Assembly: GCF_900109095.1 (NCBI RefSeq) | Contig: NZ_FNYZ01000024.1 | Coordinates: forward strand, 17,429 to 81,428 | DNA length: 64,000 nucleotides | Origin: Sphingobium sp. AP50 | GTDB taxonomy: Bacteria; Pseudomonadota; Alphaproteobacteria; Sphingomonadales; Sphingomonadaceae | Direction: 5' to 3' | Shown: piece by piece, positions 20,165 to 28,786 of the stretch | Position numbering within the stretch: the first letter of the stretch is position 1 | How the letters are laid out: every line of letters starts with the position of its first letter | Translations under genes and position numbers: made by a program | Notes under the pieces: model-generated | Databases searched by the model: none | Told to the model about the DNA's origin: nothing | Seen by the model: the letters and a program-made list of their open reading frames with translations, nothing else

Positions 20165-21535
20165 TCAGCCCTTCATCTCGATGGTGGCGATCAGGCCGCC
20201 TTCCTCCGCATTACGCAGCCGCACCGATGCTTCGAAACTCATCGCCAGCGAGCGGGCGATGGTCAGGCCGATGCCGGTGCCGTTGCGGCCGCCGGGCTGG
20301 CTGCTCGGCCCCCTTGTGAAGGGTTCGAACATCTGGTCGATCTGATCGGCGGGAATGCCAGGGCCATGATCGCGCACATGGATCATCAGTCGACCGGCCG
20401 CCTGTTCGCAAGCGATTTCCGCGCAGCCGCCATATTTGACGGCATTGTCGACCAGATTGCCGATGCAGCGGGTCAGCGCATTGGGCTTCACTCTTACCGT
20501 GCCGCCGCATCCCGATACGAAGCGGACCGGTTGCCCCAGATCTTGCGCATCCTCCGCCATGCTGGCGAGCAGGGAATCGATATCGAGCACGGACCATTCC
20601 TCGCGCGCCTCTGTACTGCTGGCGAGGTCCAGCCCCTCCCGCACCAGAGTCTGCATCGCCTGATGATCGGCGAGCAGCCGGTCGCGCAGCTCGACATTGT
20701 CGACCAGTTCGAGCCGCAGCCGCAGCCGGGTGAGCGGGGTCTGAAGATCATGGCTGATCGCCGCAAGCAACTGGGTACGCTCGGCAAAACCCGCGCGGGC
20801 GCGACGCTGCATCAGGTTGAAGGTGGAGAGCGCGGCACGCACCTCCTCCGGCCCGGCCTCCGGCACATCTTCGGGATCGAGCGACAGCGAAAAGGCCTCC
20901 GCCGCCCGCTCCAGCCGGCGCAGCGGCTTTGATACGAAGCGCGCGACCAATATCGCCAGCCCCGCCGAGGCCGCGATGATGACGATCAGATAGATGGGGT
21001 TGAAGATGGTGCTGCCGGGTTTCACGATCCGGGGGAAGGTGAGCGCCATGGCGCGGCGCTGACCGCCGGCGTCGGTGAAGCGCACGATCCAGCAATCCGG
21101 ACGCGGCGCGCCGATCAGGCCAGCGGCCCGGTCCTTTTCCTCCTTATGATCGGGAAAGCAAAGGCCAACGGGCAATTGCGCCGCTTCGGGCTGGGACTGC
21201 GGGCCGAAACGATCGGCCAGCGACTTTTCCAGATCGGAATCCGTATCGCTCAGCGCCACGCCTTCGGGTGCGGGATAGGCGCCGATGATATTATGGTCGG
21301 CCATCATCGCTTCGACCCCGGCGGGATCATGGCGCAGCCGGGCGGCGATATCGACCGCGCTGGCGACCACGCGCTGGCGCCGGACGCGCTCGAAATCATG
21401 ATGGCGGGCCTGTTCGGCCACCAGTAGCGCGAGGATCGCCGCCACCGACATGCCCAGCGTCAGGATCAGGAAAATCTGCCCCGCCATCGTGCCGAAGAAG
21501 CTGCGCACGCGCCCGATCCAGTGGAGCAGGATCAT
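20165..21535 (-). CDS. Sensor histidine kinase (EnvZ/QseC-like)
   Basis: This 456-residue two-component sensor has a first membrane helix at about residues 19-41 (IFLILTLGMSVAAILALLV), a periplasmic sensor loop of about 140 residues, and a second helix near 182-200 (IYLIVIIAASAGLAILVARFV). A HAMP linker precedes the phosphoacceptor segment AISHDLQTPLTRLRLRLEL. The ATP-binding domain shows the N box IGNLVDNAVKYG, G1 DHGPGI and G2 GTGIGLTIA. The periplasmic loop has two cysteines (GLCFPDH and PDCWIVRF) that might form a disulfide. Its start overlaps the response regulator stop by ATGA. Confidence 0.94.
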   Translation of the reverse strand: MILLHWIGRVRSFFGTMAGQIFLILTLGMSVAAILALLVAEQARHHDFERVRRQRVVASAVDIAARLRHDPAGVEAMMADHNIIGAYPAPEGVALSDTDSDLEKSLADRFGPQSQPEAAQLPVGLCFPDHKEEKDRAAGLIGAPRPDCWIVRFTDAGGQRRAMALTFPRIVKPGSTIFNPIYLIVIIAASAGLAILVARFVSKPLRRLERAAEAFSLSLDPEDVPEAGPEEVRAALSTFNLMQRRARAGFAERTQLLAAISHDLQTPLTRLRLRLELVDNVELRDRLLADHQAMQTLVREGLDLASSTEAREEWSVLDIDSLLASMAEDAQDLGQPVRFVSGCGGTVRVKPNALTRCIGNLVDNAVKYGGCAEIACEQAAGRLMIHVRDHGPGIPADQIDQMFEPFTRGPSSQPGGRNGTGIGLTIARSLAMSFEASVRLRNAEEGGLIATIEMKG

Positions 21536-22263
21536 GAATAATCGACCCCGCTGGCCAGCACATAGCCTTCACCCCGGACCGTGAGGATCAGTTCGTCACC
21601 ACCCGATATGGCCGCCAGTTTCTGACGCAGGCGGCTGACCTGAAGATCGATCGAGCGGTCGAACGCGGCAGTGGCGCGTCGTTCCGGCAGCAAGGTTTCG
21701 CGCGCCAGCACGACATTGGGTTCTTCCAGAAAGCGATTGAGCAGGCGGAATTCGGCGGAGGACAACATCACCAGCTTGTCATCCGGCGCGATCAGCCGCC
21801 GCTGTTGCAGGTCGAGCCGCCATGGCCCGAAATGGGCATAGCGCATCGTCGTCGCGCCGCGCAGGGCCGGTTCGCTGCGCCCACGCCGCAGGAGATTGCG
21901 GATGCGGACCAGCAGTTCGCGCGGCTCGAACGGCTTGGTCAGATAATCGTCGGCGCCCAGTTCCAGCCCCAGTACCCGGTCGATCGCGCTGCCCCGCGCC
22001 GTGACCATGATGATCTGCACGTCGGAGCCATCACTGCGCAATTCTCGGCACAAGGACAGGCCGTCCCCATCGGGCAGGTTGAGATCAAGCACGATCAGGT
22101 CGACCGATTCGTCGCGCAGATACTGGCGCAGTTCCGCCAGATTGGACGCACCGAACAGACGATAATTTTCCTGTCGCAACTGGCCGACGATGAGATCGCG
22201 GATATCCGCATCATCATCGACCACGACGATCGTCGCACCACGGGAAGGGGCAAGGTCAGCCAT
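21532..22263 (-). CDS. OmpR-family response regulator
   Basis: This 243-residue regulator has an N-terminal receiver with the acidic pocket VVDDDADIRD, phosphoacceptor Asp in LIVLDLNLPDGDG, and conserved Lys in YLTKPFEPREL. The C-terminal winged helix is seen in LSSAEFRLLNRFLEEPNVVLARETLL and DRSIDLQVSRLRQKL. It pairs with the overlapping histidine kinase. It is divergent from the RND efflux operon across 272 bp that carry GATAC repeats spaced 10 bp apart, a probable binding site, so it likely controls that pump and perhaps itself (inference). Confidence 0.95.
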   Translation of the reverse strand: MADLAPSRGATIVVVDDDADIRDLIVGQLRQENYRLFGASNLAELRQYLRDESVDLIVLDLNLPDGDGLSLCRELRSDGSDVQIIMVTARGSAIDRVLGLELGADDYLTKPFEPRELLVRIRNLLRRGRSEPALRGATTMRYAHFGPWRLDLQQRRLIAPDDKLVMLSSAEFRLLNRFLEEPNVVLARETLLPERRATAAFDRSIDLQVSRLRQKLAAISGGDELILTVRGEGYVLASGVDYS

Positions 22264-22280
22264 ATTATCGCTGTAGCGCC

Positions 22281-22339
22281 GATACAGGGCGAAGTCTGCC
22301 CGTCAGGTGCCCTGATACAGGCTGATACAAAGCGATACC
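22281..22339 (+). promoter_or_regulatory. 10-bp-phased GATAC direct repeats, putative response-regulator site
   Basis: GATAC occurs at 22281, 22314, 22324 and 22334. The last three are spaced exactly 10 bp, so they sit on one helical face. They lie between the divergent response-regulator and RND operons. OmpR-family dimers bind head-to-tail repeats of this spacing; that it is this regulator is inferred. Confidence 0.6.
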
Positions 22340-22535
22340 GCGCAAAACGCAGGGAGACAGAATGACGACAAGTTCCTCTTTCCTGTAACAGGCAAACTAT
22401 CGATGAGGGCAAGGTCGGCAGCCCCCGCCGACGCCAGTCGGAGTGCTCGCCTCGCGTCCAGTCGCATGGTCCCCTCCCCCCTCCCCCTGCCATGTGCGGG
22501 ATGTGTGGCGAGGCTCCTTCTGGTCCACCAAGGAT

Positions 22536-23681
22536 ATGCGCCAAAACATGTTTTCGCCCTCTTCCCGCCTGAGCCTTCGGGTCGCACCGCTGGCTATCTG
22601 TATTCTGATCGCTGGTTGCGGAGAGAAGAAGCCGCCGCAAAAGGGGCCGGTGGAAGTGGGCGTCGTGACACTGACGGCGCAGAATGCGACGGTGTCGAGC
22701 GAACTGCCCGGCCGCACCGTTTCGACCATGATGTCGGAAGTGCGGCCGCAGGTGGCGGGGCTGATCCAGAAGCGGCTGTTTACCGAAGGATCGATGGTGA
22801 CGGCGGGGCAGCCGCTCTATCAGATCGACGCGCGCCTCTATCGCGCATCGCGTGACGAGGCGGAGGCAACACTGGCCAGCGCGCAGGCGACCGCCGTCGC
22901 CGCGCAGGCCAAGGCGCAGCGCTATCGCACGCTGGGCGACACCGAGGCGGTAAGCGCGCAGGATCGCGACGATGTGATCGCCACCGCCCGGCAGGCGCAG
23001 GCATCGGTGATGCAGGCGCGTGCCAGCCTGCAAACCAGCAACGTCAATCTGGAATTCACGCTGGTCCGCGCACCGATCAGCGGGCGGATCGGCCGCACGC
23101 TCTTCACTCCCGGCGCGCTGGTGACGGCGAGCCAGACCGACCCGCTGACCACGATCCAGCAGCTTGATCCCATCTATGTCGACGTGACTCAGTCGAGTTC
23201 GCAGATATTGGCGCTTCGCCGGTCGCTGGCGGCCGGCAAGACGTTGGCGGCCAGCGCCACCATCCGGCTGAAGCTGGACGACGGGACCGACTATCCGCAG
23301 GAAGGCCGGATCGAATTTGCCGAGCCGATCGTCGATGTGAACAGCGGCACGGTGACGCTGCGCGCGCGCTTCCCCAATCCCGACGGGCTGCTGATGCCCG
23401 GCATGTTCGTGCGCGTGGTGGCGCCGCAATCGGTGGTGCCCGGCGCCATCCTGGCGCCGCAGCAGGGCATCAACCGCGATGCCAAGGGCAATGCGACCGC
23501 GCTGGTCGTGACCAAGGCAAACAAGGTCGAGCGGCGCATCGTCACCACCAGCCAGGCGATCGGCGACAAATGGCTGGTCACGGCGGGGCTGAAGAATGGC
23601 GACAAGCTGATCGTCGAAGGCACCGACAAGGTGAAGCCCGACGATATGGTGAAGCCGGTCGCCGTCGCGGCATCGAAGTAG
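22536..23681 (+). CDS. RND efflux periplasmic adaptor lipoprotein (AcrA/MexA family)
   Basis: This protein of about 381 residues has candidate starts at 22536 (MRQNMFSPSS) and 22548 (MFSPSS). The AAGGA site fits the second better by spacing. The signal sequence LAICILIAGC gives a lipidated Cys. The family order is visible: the lipoyl half ISGRTV-like region (LPGRTVSTMMSEVRPQVAGLIQKRLFTEGSMVTAGQPLYQID), helical hairpin (~residues 90-150), second lipoyl half (LVRAPISGRIGRTLFTPGALV), beta-barrel with QLDPIYVDVTQSSSQ and the membrane-proximal domain. It couples the downstream RND pump to an outer-membrane channel. Confidence 0.94.
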   Translation: MRQNMFSPSSRLSLRVAPLAICILIAGCGEKKPPQKGPVEVGVVTLTAQNATVSSELPGRTVSTMMSEVRPQVAGLIQKRLFTEGSMVTAGQPLYQIDARLYRASRDEAEATLASAQATAVAAQAKAQRYRTLGDTEAVSAQDRDDVIATARQAQASVMQARASLQTSNVNLEFTLVRAPISGRIGRTLFTPGALVTASQTDPLTTIQQLDPIYVDVTQSSSQILALRRSLAAGKTLAASATIRLKLDDGTDYPQEGRIEFAEPIVDVNSGTVTLRARFPNPDGLLMPGMFVRVVAPQSVVPGAILAPQQGINRDAKGNATALVVTKANKVERRIVTTSQAIGDKWLVTAGLKNGDKLIVEGTDKVKPDDMVKPVAVAASK

Positions 23682-23691
23682 GAGCCGCGCC

Positions 23692-26600
23692 GTGCTGAGC
23701 CGTTATTTCATCGACCGGCCGATCTTTGCCTGGGTCATCGCCATCGGCATCATGCTGGCCGGGATCGGCGCCATGCTATCGCTGCCGATCGCGCAATATC
23801 CCGATATCGCACCGCCGGGCGTGGGCATCAGCGCCACCTATCCGGGCGCATCGGCCGAAACCGTCGAAACCAGTGTTACGCAGGTCATCGAACAACAGCT
23901 GACCGGCATTGACGGGCTGATGTATTTCTCCTCCTCGTCCAGCGCGACGGGGCAATCGCGGATCACCGTGACCTTCCAGAAGGGCACGGACCCGGACACT
24001 GCACAGGTGCAGGTGCAGAATAAGGTGCAGCAGGCGCTGAGCCGCCTGCCCAGCGCCGTGCAGCAGCAGGGCCTGTCCGTCACCAAACAGCAGACCGACT
24101 TCCTGATGCTGGTCGGCCTGTATGACGAGACGGATACGGCGACGCAGGCGGATATCGCCGACTATCTGGTCAATAATTTCCAGGACCCGATCGCCCGCAT
24201 CGACGGTATCGGCGCCACCCAGATTTTCGGGTCGCAATATGCGATGCGCATCTGGCTGGACCCCTATAAGCTGGCCGCCGTCAAGCTGATGCCGTCGGAC
24301 GTGCAGAGCGCGATCTCGGCGCAGAATGTCGAAGTCTCGGCCGGTCAGATCGGCGCCGATCCCGCCCCCGTCGGGCAGCAGATCAACGCCACGGTCACGG
24401 CGCGCGCGCGCCTGCAAACGCCCGACCAGTTCCGCAAGATCATCGTCAAGACCCAGACCGACGGATCGATCGTCCATCTGTCAGATGTCGCCCGTGTCGA
24501 ACTGGGCAATGAAAGCTATACCACGTCGGCGCGGCTGAACGGCCATCCGGCGTCCGGCATCGCGCTCCAGCTCGCGCCGGGCGCCGATGCGCTGAAGACC
24601 GCGGAAATGGTCAAGGCCAAGGTTGCCGAGCTGTCGTCCAACCTGCCGCACGGCTACAAGGTCGTCTATCCGCGCGATACCACGCCCTTCATCAAGCTGT
24701 CAGTCGAGGAAGTCATCCAGACGCTGCTGGAAGCGGTGGCGCTGGTCGTCGTGGTGATGTTCATCTTCCTCCAGAGCTGGCGCGCGACGCTGGTGCCCGC
24801 CGTGGCCGTGCCGGTCGTGCTGCTCGGCACCTTCGGCGTGCTGGCCCTGTTCGGCTATTCGATCAACACGCTGACTTTGTTCGGCATGGTGCTGTCCATC
24901 GGCCTGCTGGTCGACGACGCGATCGTCGTGGTCGAAAATGTCGAACGCATCATGGAGGAAGAGGGGCTGTCGCCCCGCGATGCGACGATCAAGTCGATGG
25001 AGGAGATTGGCAGCGCGCTGGTCGGCATCGCCCTGGTCCTGTCCGCCGTGCTGCTGCCCATGGCCTTTTTCGGCGGGTCCACCGGCGTCATCTATCGCCA
25101 GTTTTCCATCACCATCGTCTCCTCGATGCTGTTGTCGGTAGTGGTCGCACTGATCCTGTCGCCCGCCTTGTGCGCGACGCTGCTGAAGGGATCGGACGAG
25201 GAAAAGCGGCACAAGGGATGGGCCGGCAAGTTCAACCGCTGGTTCGAGCGGATGACCGACGGCTATGTGCGCCGCACCGGCAAGGTGATGCACAGGCGCA
25301 AGCTGTTCTGGGGCCTGTATGTCGTGGTGCTGGCGCTGCTGGTGCTGTTGTTCGTGCGGCTGCCCTCCAGCTTCCTGCCGGTCGAGGATCAGGGACAGGT
25401 GATGGTGCAGGTCACGCTGCCCGCCGGCGCCAAGTCCAGCCGCACCAGCGCCGCGATCGACCAGGTGCAGAATTATTTCCTGAATGACGAGAAGGACAAT
25501 GTCGCCTTTGCCTTCATCATGACCGGATTCAGTTTTCAGGGTCAGGGTGAGAATGTCGGGCAGGGCTTCATCAACCTCGCCCCTTGGGACGATCGCAAGG
25601 GCATAGTGAACACCGCCGGGTCGATCGCCGGGCGCGCCACCAAGCAACTGGCGGCGATCCGCGATGCCAAGGTGCTGGCCATGACCCCGCCCGCCATTCG
25701 CGGTCTGGGCCAGTCCAACGGCTTCACCTTCGAACTGCTGAACAGCGGCGGCCTGAGCCGTGACCGCTTCCTGGAACTGCGCAACCAGTTGATCGCCGCC
25801 GCGTCGAAAGACCCGATGCTGGCAGGCGTGCGCGCCGCCACGCTGGAGGATACGCCGCAGCTCAAGGTGAATGTGGACGCGGAAAAGCTGGCCGTGCTGG
25901 GCCTGACGCAGGCCAATGTCGACGATGTGCTGAGTTCCGCCTGGGGCAGCACCTATGTCAACGACTTCGTCGATCGCGGCCGGGTGAAGCGCGTCTATAT
26001 GCAGGCAGATGCGCCCTATCGCGCGCTGCCCACCGACCTCGACAACTGGATGGTGCGGTCGAGCAGCACGGGCGAGATGGTGCCCTTCTCCGCCTTTGCC
26101 ACGACGCAGTGGACGATGGGTCCGTCGACCGTGTCGCGCTTCAACGGCCTGTCCTCCTTCGAGATTCAGGGGCAGGCCGGTGATGGCGCCAGTTCCGGCG
26201 ACGCGATGGACCGGATGGTCGAATTGCAGAAGCAGCTTCCGGCCGGGACCAGCTATGCTTGGAGCGGCCTGTCCTATCAGGAGCAGATTTCCGGGGGACA
26301 GGCGCCCTTGCTCTATGCCCTGTCGGTGCTGGTCGTCTTCCTGTGCCTCGCCGCGCTGTATGAAAGCTGGTCGATCCCGCTGGCGGTGCTGTTCGTCATT
26401 CCGCTGGGCCTGATCGGTGCGGTCGTGGCGGTGTGGGGTCGCGGGCTGGAGAATAATATCTTCTTCCAGGTCGGCCTGCTGACCACCATGGGTCTGGCCG
26501 CGAAAAATGCGATCCTGATCGTGGAATTTGCCGAAATGGCGCACAAGCAGGGCAAGAATGCGCTGGAGGCGGCGCTGGAGGCGGCCAAGCTGCGCTTCCG

Positions 26601-26844
26601 TCCGATCCTGATGACATCGCTCGCCTTCATCGCCGGCGTCATTCCGCTGGCGACGGCGACCGGTGCGGGCGCGCAGAGCCGCGTCGCCATCGGGACTGCG
26701 GTGGTGGGCGGCATGACGACGGCGACCTTGCTCGCCATCTTCTATGTGCCGCTCTTCTTCCTAACGATCGCCCGCCTGTTCGGCAGCGACAAGCCCCATG
26801 GCGCACCGCCAGCCACCACGCCCGACGCAGGAGTCCCGGCATGA
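23692..26844 (+). CDS. RND multidrug efflux pump, inner-membrane subunit (HAE-1 family)
   Basis: This 1050-residue proton-driven transporter starts at a GTG and reads MLSRYFIDRPIFAWVIAIGIML, the canonical HAE-1 opening. Hallmarks are YPDIAPPGVGISATYPGASAETVE, the helix-4 pair of acidic residues in GLLVDDAIVVVENVERIMEE, VSRFNG and the C-terminal repeat GLAAKNAILIVEFAE. Length equals AcrB/MexB. Two large periplasmic porter domains separate the 12 helices. It exports hydrophobic drugs, dyes or solvents in this family. The specific substrates are unknown. The stop overlaps the outer-membrane factor start by ATGA. Confidence 0.97.
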   Translation: MLSRYFIDRPIFAWVIAIGIMLAGIGAMLSLPIAQYPDIAPPGVGISATYPGASAETVETSVTQVIEQQLTGIDGLMYFSSSSSATGQSRITVTFQKGTDPDTAQVQVQNKVQQALSRLPSAVQQQGLSVTKQQTDFLMLVGLYDETDTATQADIADYLVNNFQDPIARIDGIGATQIFGSQYAMRIWLDPYKLAAVKLMPSDVQSAISAQNVEVSAGQIGADPAPVGQQINATVTARARLQTPDQFRKIIVKTQTDGSIVHLSDVARVELGNESYTTSARLNGHPASGIALQLAPGADALKTAEMVKAKVAELSSNLPHGYKVVYPRDTTPFIKLSVEEVIQTLLEAVALVVVVMFIFLQSWRATLVPAVAVPVVLLGTFGVLALFGYSINTLTLFGMVLSIGLLVDDAIVVVENVERIMEEEGLSPRDATIKSMEEIGSALVGIALVLSAVLLPMAFFGGSTGVIYRQFSITIVSSMLLSVVVALILSPALCATLLKGSDEEKRHKGWAGKFNRWFERMTDGYVRRTGKVMHRRKLFWGLYVVVLALLVLLFVRLPSSFLPVEDQGQVMVQVTLPAGAKSSRTSAAIDQVQNYFLNDEKDNVAFAFIMTGFSFQGQGENVGQGFINLAPWDDRKGIVNTAGSIAGRATKQLAAIRDAKVLAMTPPAIRGLGQSNGFTFELLNSGGLSRDRFLELRNQLIAAASKDPMLAGVRAATLEDTPQLKVNVDAEKLAVLGLTQANVDDVLSSAWGSTYVNDFVDRGRVKRVYMQADAPYRALPTDLDNWMVRSSSTGEMVPFSAFATTQWTMGPSTVSRFNGLSSFEIQGQAGDGASSGDAMDRMVELQKQLPAGTSYAWSGLSYQEQISGGQAPLLYALSVLVVFLCLAALYESWSIPLAVLFVIPLGLIGAVVAVWGRGLENNIFFQVGLLTTMGLAAKNAILIVEFAEMAHKQGKNALEAALEAAKLRFRPILMTSLAFIAGVIPLATATGAGAQSRVAIGTAVVGGMTTATLLAIFYVPLFFLTIARLFGSDKPHGAPPATTPDAGVPA

Positions 26845-28205
26845 CCCGCGCCCTTCTTCCGCTGAGTGCCGGGCTGTTGCTGGCCGGGTGCAATATGGCG
26901 CCGGATTATGTGCGCCCTGCCCCGCCGGTGCCCGCCACCCTGCCGACCGGTGAAGCCTATGCCGCGCAGGCGGAGGGTAAGGCCGGTCTGCCCTGGACCG
27001 TGCTGGTGCAGGATAGCAAGCTCAAGACGGTTATCGACCGGGCGCTGGCCAATAATCGCGACCTGCGCGCCACCCTCGCCAGCGTCCAGTCGGCGCGCGC
27101 GCAATATAAGGTGCAGCGGGCAGCGCAATTGCCGACCCTGACCGCCGATGCCGGTGCCAGTTTCGCGCGGCAGAATGATGCCCGGCAGAATAGCTATAGC
27201 GCGGATCTGGGCTTCAGCGCGTTCGAGATCGACCTGTTCGGCCGGGTGCGCAACCTGACGGAATCGGCGCTGGAAACCTATCTGGCGACCGAGGAAGGCG
27301 CGCGATCGACCCGCATCACCCTGATCGCGGAAACCGCGACCGCCTATGCCACGCTGGCGGCGGATCAGGCATTGCTGGCGCTGGCACGCCAGACGCAGGC
27401 CAGTGCCCAGCGCACGCTGGACCTGACAAAATCGCTCAACACCGCCGGGCTTGCCGGCAAGCTGGACGTGCATCAGGCGGAAACCACGGTGGAGCAGGCC
27501 GCGTCCGACGTCGCCGCCAATATCACCCAGGTCGCGCAGGACCGCAACGCGCTGGACCTGCTGGCTGGCGCGCATGTCGAGGATGCCCTGCTGCCCGGTT
27601 CGCTCGACAGCCTGATTGCAGGCGTGGCGAAAGTGCCGGCGGGCCTGTCGTCCGACATATTGCTGCAACGGCCCGACGTGCTGCAGGCCGAACATCAGCT
27701 CAAGGCCGCCAATGCGGATATCGGCGCCGCGCGGGCCGCCATGTTCCCGAAGATCAGCCTGACATCGGCGATCGGCGTCGCCAGTTCGGCGCTGTCGTCG
27801 CTGTTCACCGGCAATGCCTTCACCTGGTCGGCCAGTCCCTCCGCGAGCCTGCCGATCTTCGGCGGCGCGAACCGGGGCAATCTGGACTATAGCAAGGCGC
27901 AGCGCGACATGTACCTCGCCCAATATGAGCAGGCGATCCAGACGGCGTTCAAGGAAGTCAGCGACGGACTGGCCCGCGAAGGGACGATCGACGCGCAACA
28001 GGCCGCGCAACAGCGGCTGGTCCGCGCCAGCAGCCAGGCCTATGATCTGTCCGATCAACGCTATCGCGCCGGGATCGACACCTTCCTGACCGCACTGACC
28101 AACCAGCGGACGCTCTATTCGGCGCGGCAGTCGGCGATCGCGACCGACCTGGCGCTGGTGAGCAATCGCATCCTTCTCTATCGGGTGATCGGCGCCGACC
28201 AATAG
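26841..28205 (+). CDS. RND efflux outer-membrane lipoprotein (OprM/NodT family)
   Basis: This 454-residue TolC-type channel has the signal MTRALLPLSAGLLLAGCNMAPDYVRP. The lipobox LAGC predicts lipidation at Cys17, and the MAPDYVRP sequence after it is a family signature. Two repeats of helical hairpins include LAKQ-like coiled regions and VEDALLPGSLDSL / GLSSDILLQRPDVLQAEHQLKAANADIGAARAAMFP. It completes the tripartite RND pump and starts inside the pump gene's stop codon (ATGA). Confidence 0.95.
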   Translation: MTRALLPLSAGLLLAGCNMAPDYVRPAPPVPATLPTGEAYAAQAEGKAGLPWTVLVQDSKLKTVIDRALANNRDLRATLASVQSARAQYKVQRAAQLPTLTADAGASFARQNDARQNSYSADLGFSAFEIDLFGRVRNLTESALETYLATEEGARSTRITLIAETATAYATLAADQALLALARQTQASAQRTLDLTKSLNTAGLAGKLDVHQAETTVEQAASDVAANITQVAQDRNALDLLAGAHVEDALLPGSLDSLIAGVAKVPAGLSSDILLQRPDVLQAEHQLKAANADIGAARAAMFPKISLTSAIGVASSALSSLFTGNAFTWSASPSASLPIFGGANRGNLDYSKAQRDMYLAQYEQAIQTAFKEVSDGLAREGTIDAQQAAQQRLVRASSQAYDLSDQRYRAGIDTFLTALTNQRTLYSARQSAIATDLALVSNRILLYRVIGADQ

Positions 28206-28320
28206 GGTGCCGTCACGGCAATCCGTACTGCATCGTATCATTTGATAGGAAGGCCGTTCCGCCCCTTCTCTCCCCAAATGCTTATGCTATGATGAAGGCA
28301 TAAAGATTATGGAGAGGGCC

Positions 28321-28461
28321 ATGCTGCTTCTGGCACGGTGTCTGGACTGGATTTGCCGGGCTTTTGCGTCCGGCGCGCAGGATGCGATGCGTCTTAATCA
28401 GCTTATCTGTCCGCTGGCGGCGCAGCGGCACCAGAATGATGGTGCAGCGCGGCGGCCCTAA
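28321..28461 (+). CDS. Possible 46-residue small protein
   Basis: A short frame begins at an ATG with a strong ribosome site GGAGAGG 4 bases upstream. It encodes MLLLARCLDWICRAFASGAQ, a short amphipathic or hydrophobic N-terminus, followed by a charged tail ending GAARRP. The ribosome site is exactly complementary to the CCUCUCC core of the nearby small RNA. I cannot tell from one sequence whether it is a real gene. The SD strength and spacing are its main support. Confidence 0.3.
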   Translation: MLLLARCLDWICRAFASGAQDAMRLNQLICPLAAQRHQNDGAARRP

Positions 28462-28554
28462 GCCGTTTTTGCCTTCATCCACCATTTCTCTGATGGAAGC
28501 GTAACGCCCGACCTGCGACTGCCGATCTTCAGCCCGGATCAACCGTTTAACAGC

Positions 28555-28691
28555 AAAAAAAACGGACCGATCCGAAGAGCAGCCCGTAAAAGTTTTAGGA
28601 GAGGATGCCTGAAAGGCAGGTTCTTTTTGACTTAAGCGCAGGCTTGCCGCAAGTGCGAACGCTCTGTTCGCGATTGCAAAATATGCATCCG
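28555..28691 (-). ncRNA. Copy A of a three-member small RNA family
   Basis: Read on the minus strand, the element begins with a degenerate inverted repeat (28671-28677 with 28685-28691), an 11-nt gap, the box TTCGCACTTGCG (28648-28659), a 30-nt gap and the 25-nt core at 28593-28617. The core is the hairpin GCCTTTCAGGC followed by ATCCTCTCCTAAAA. A GC-rich stem (28563-28586) and T8 (28555-28562) form a terminator. It lies after the 3' end of the MFS gene on the same strand. The surrounding 580-bp gap holds otherwise only a possible small protein. The exact 5' end is unknown. Confidence 0.72.
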
Positions 28692-28786
28692 TAGCGACAT
28701 GCAACGCTTTCCGTAGCGGAAACCATGATCTCCAACGGGTTGTTCGTGAACGCCGGATTCGCCTTTTTCGTGCGAATCACCGCGAA

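Noticed and set aside
28282..28704. Minus-strand frame of 140 codons in the gap after the RND operon
   Set aside because: It runs straight through the sRNA core and terminator of copy A, has no ribosome site and no recognisable fold. The RNA explanation fits better.
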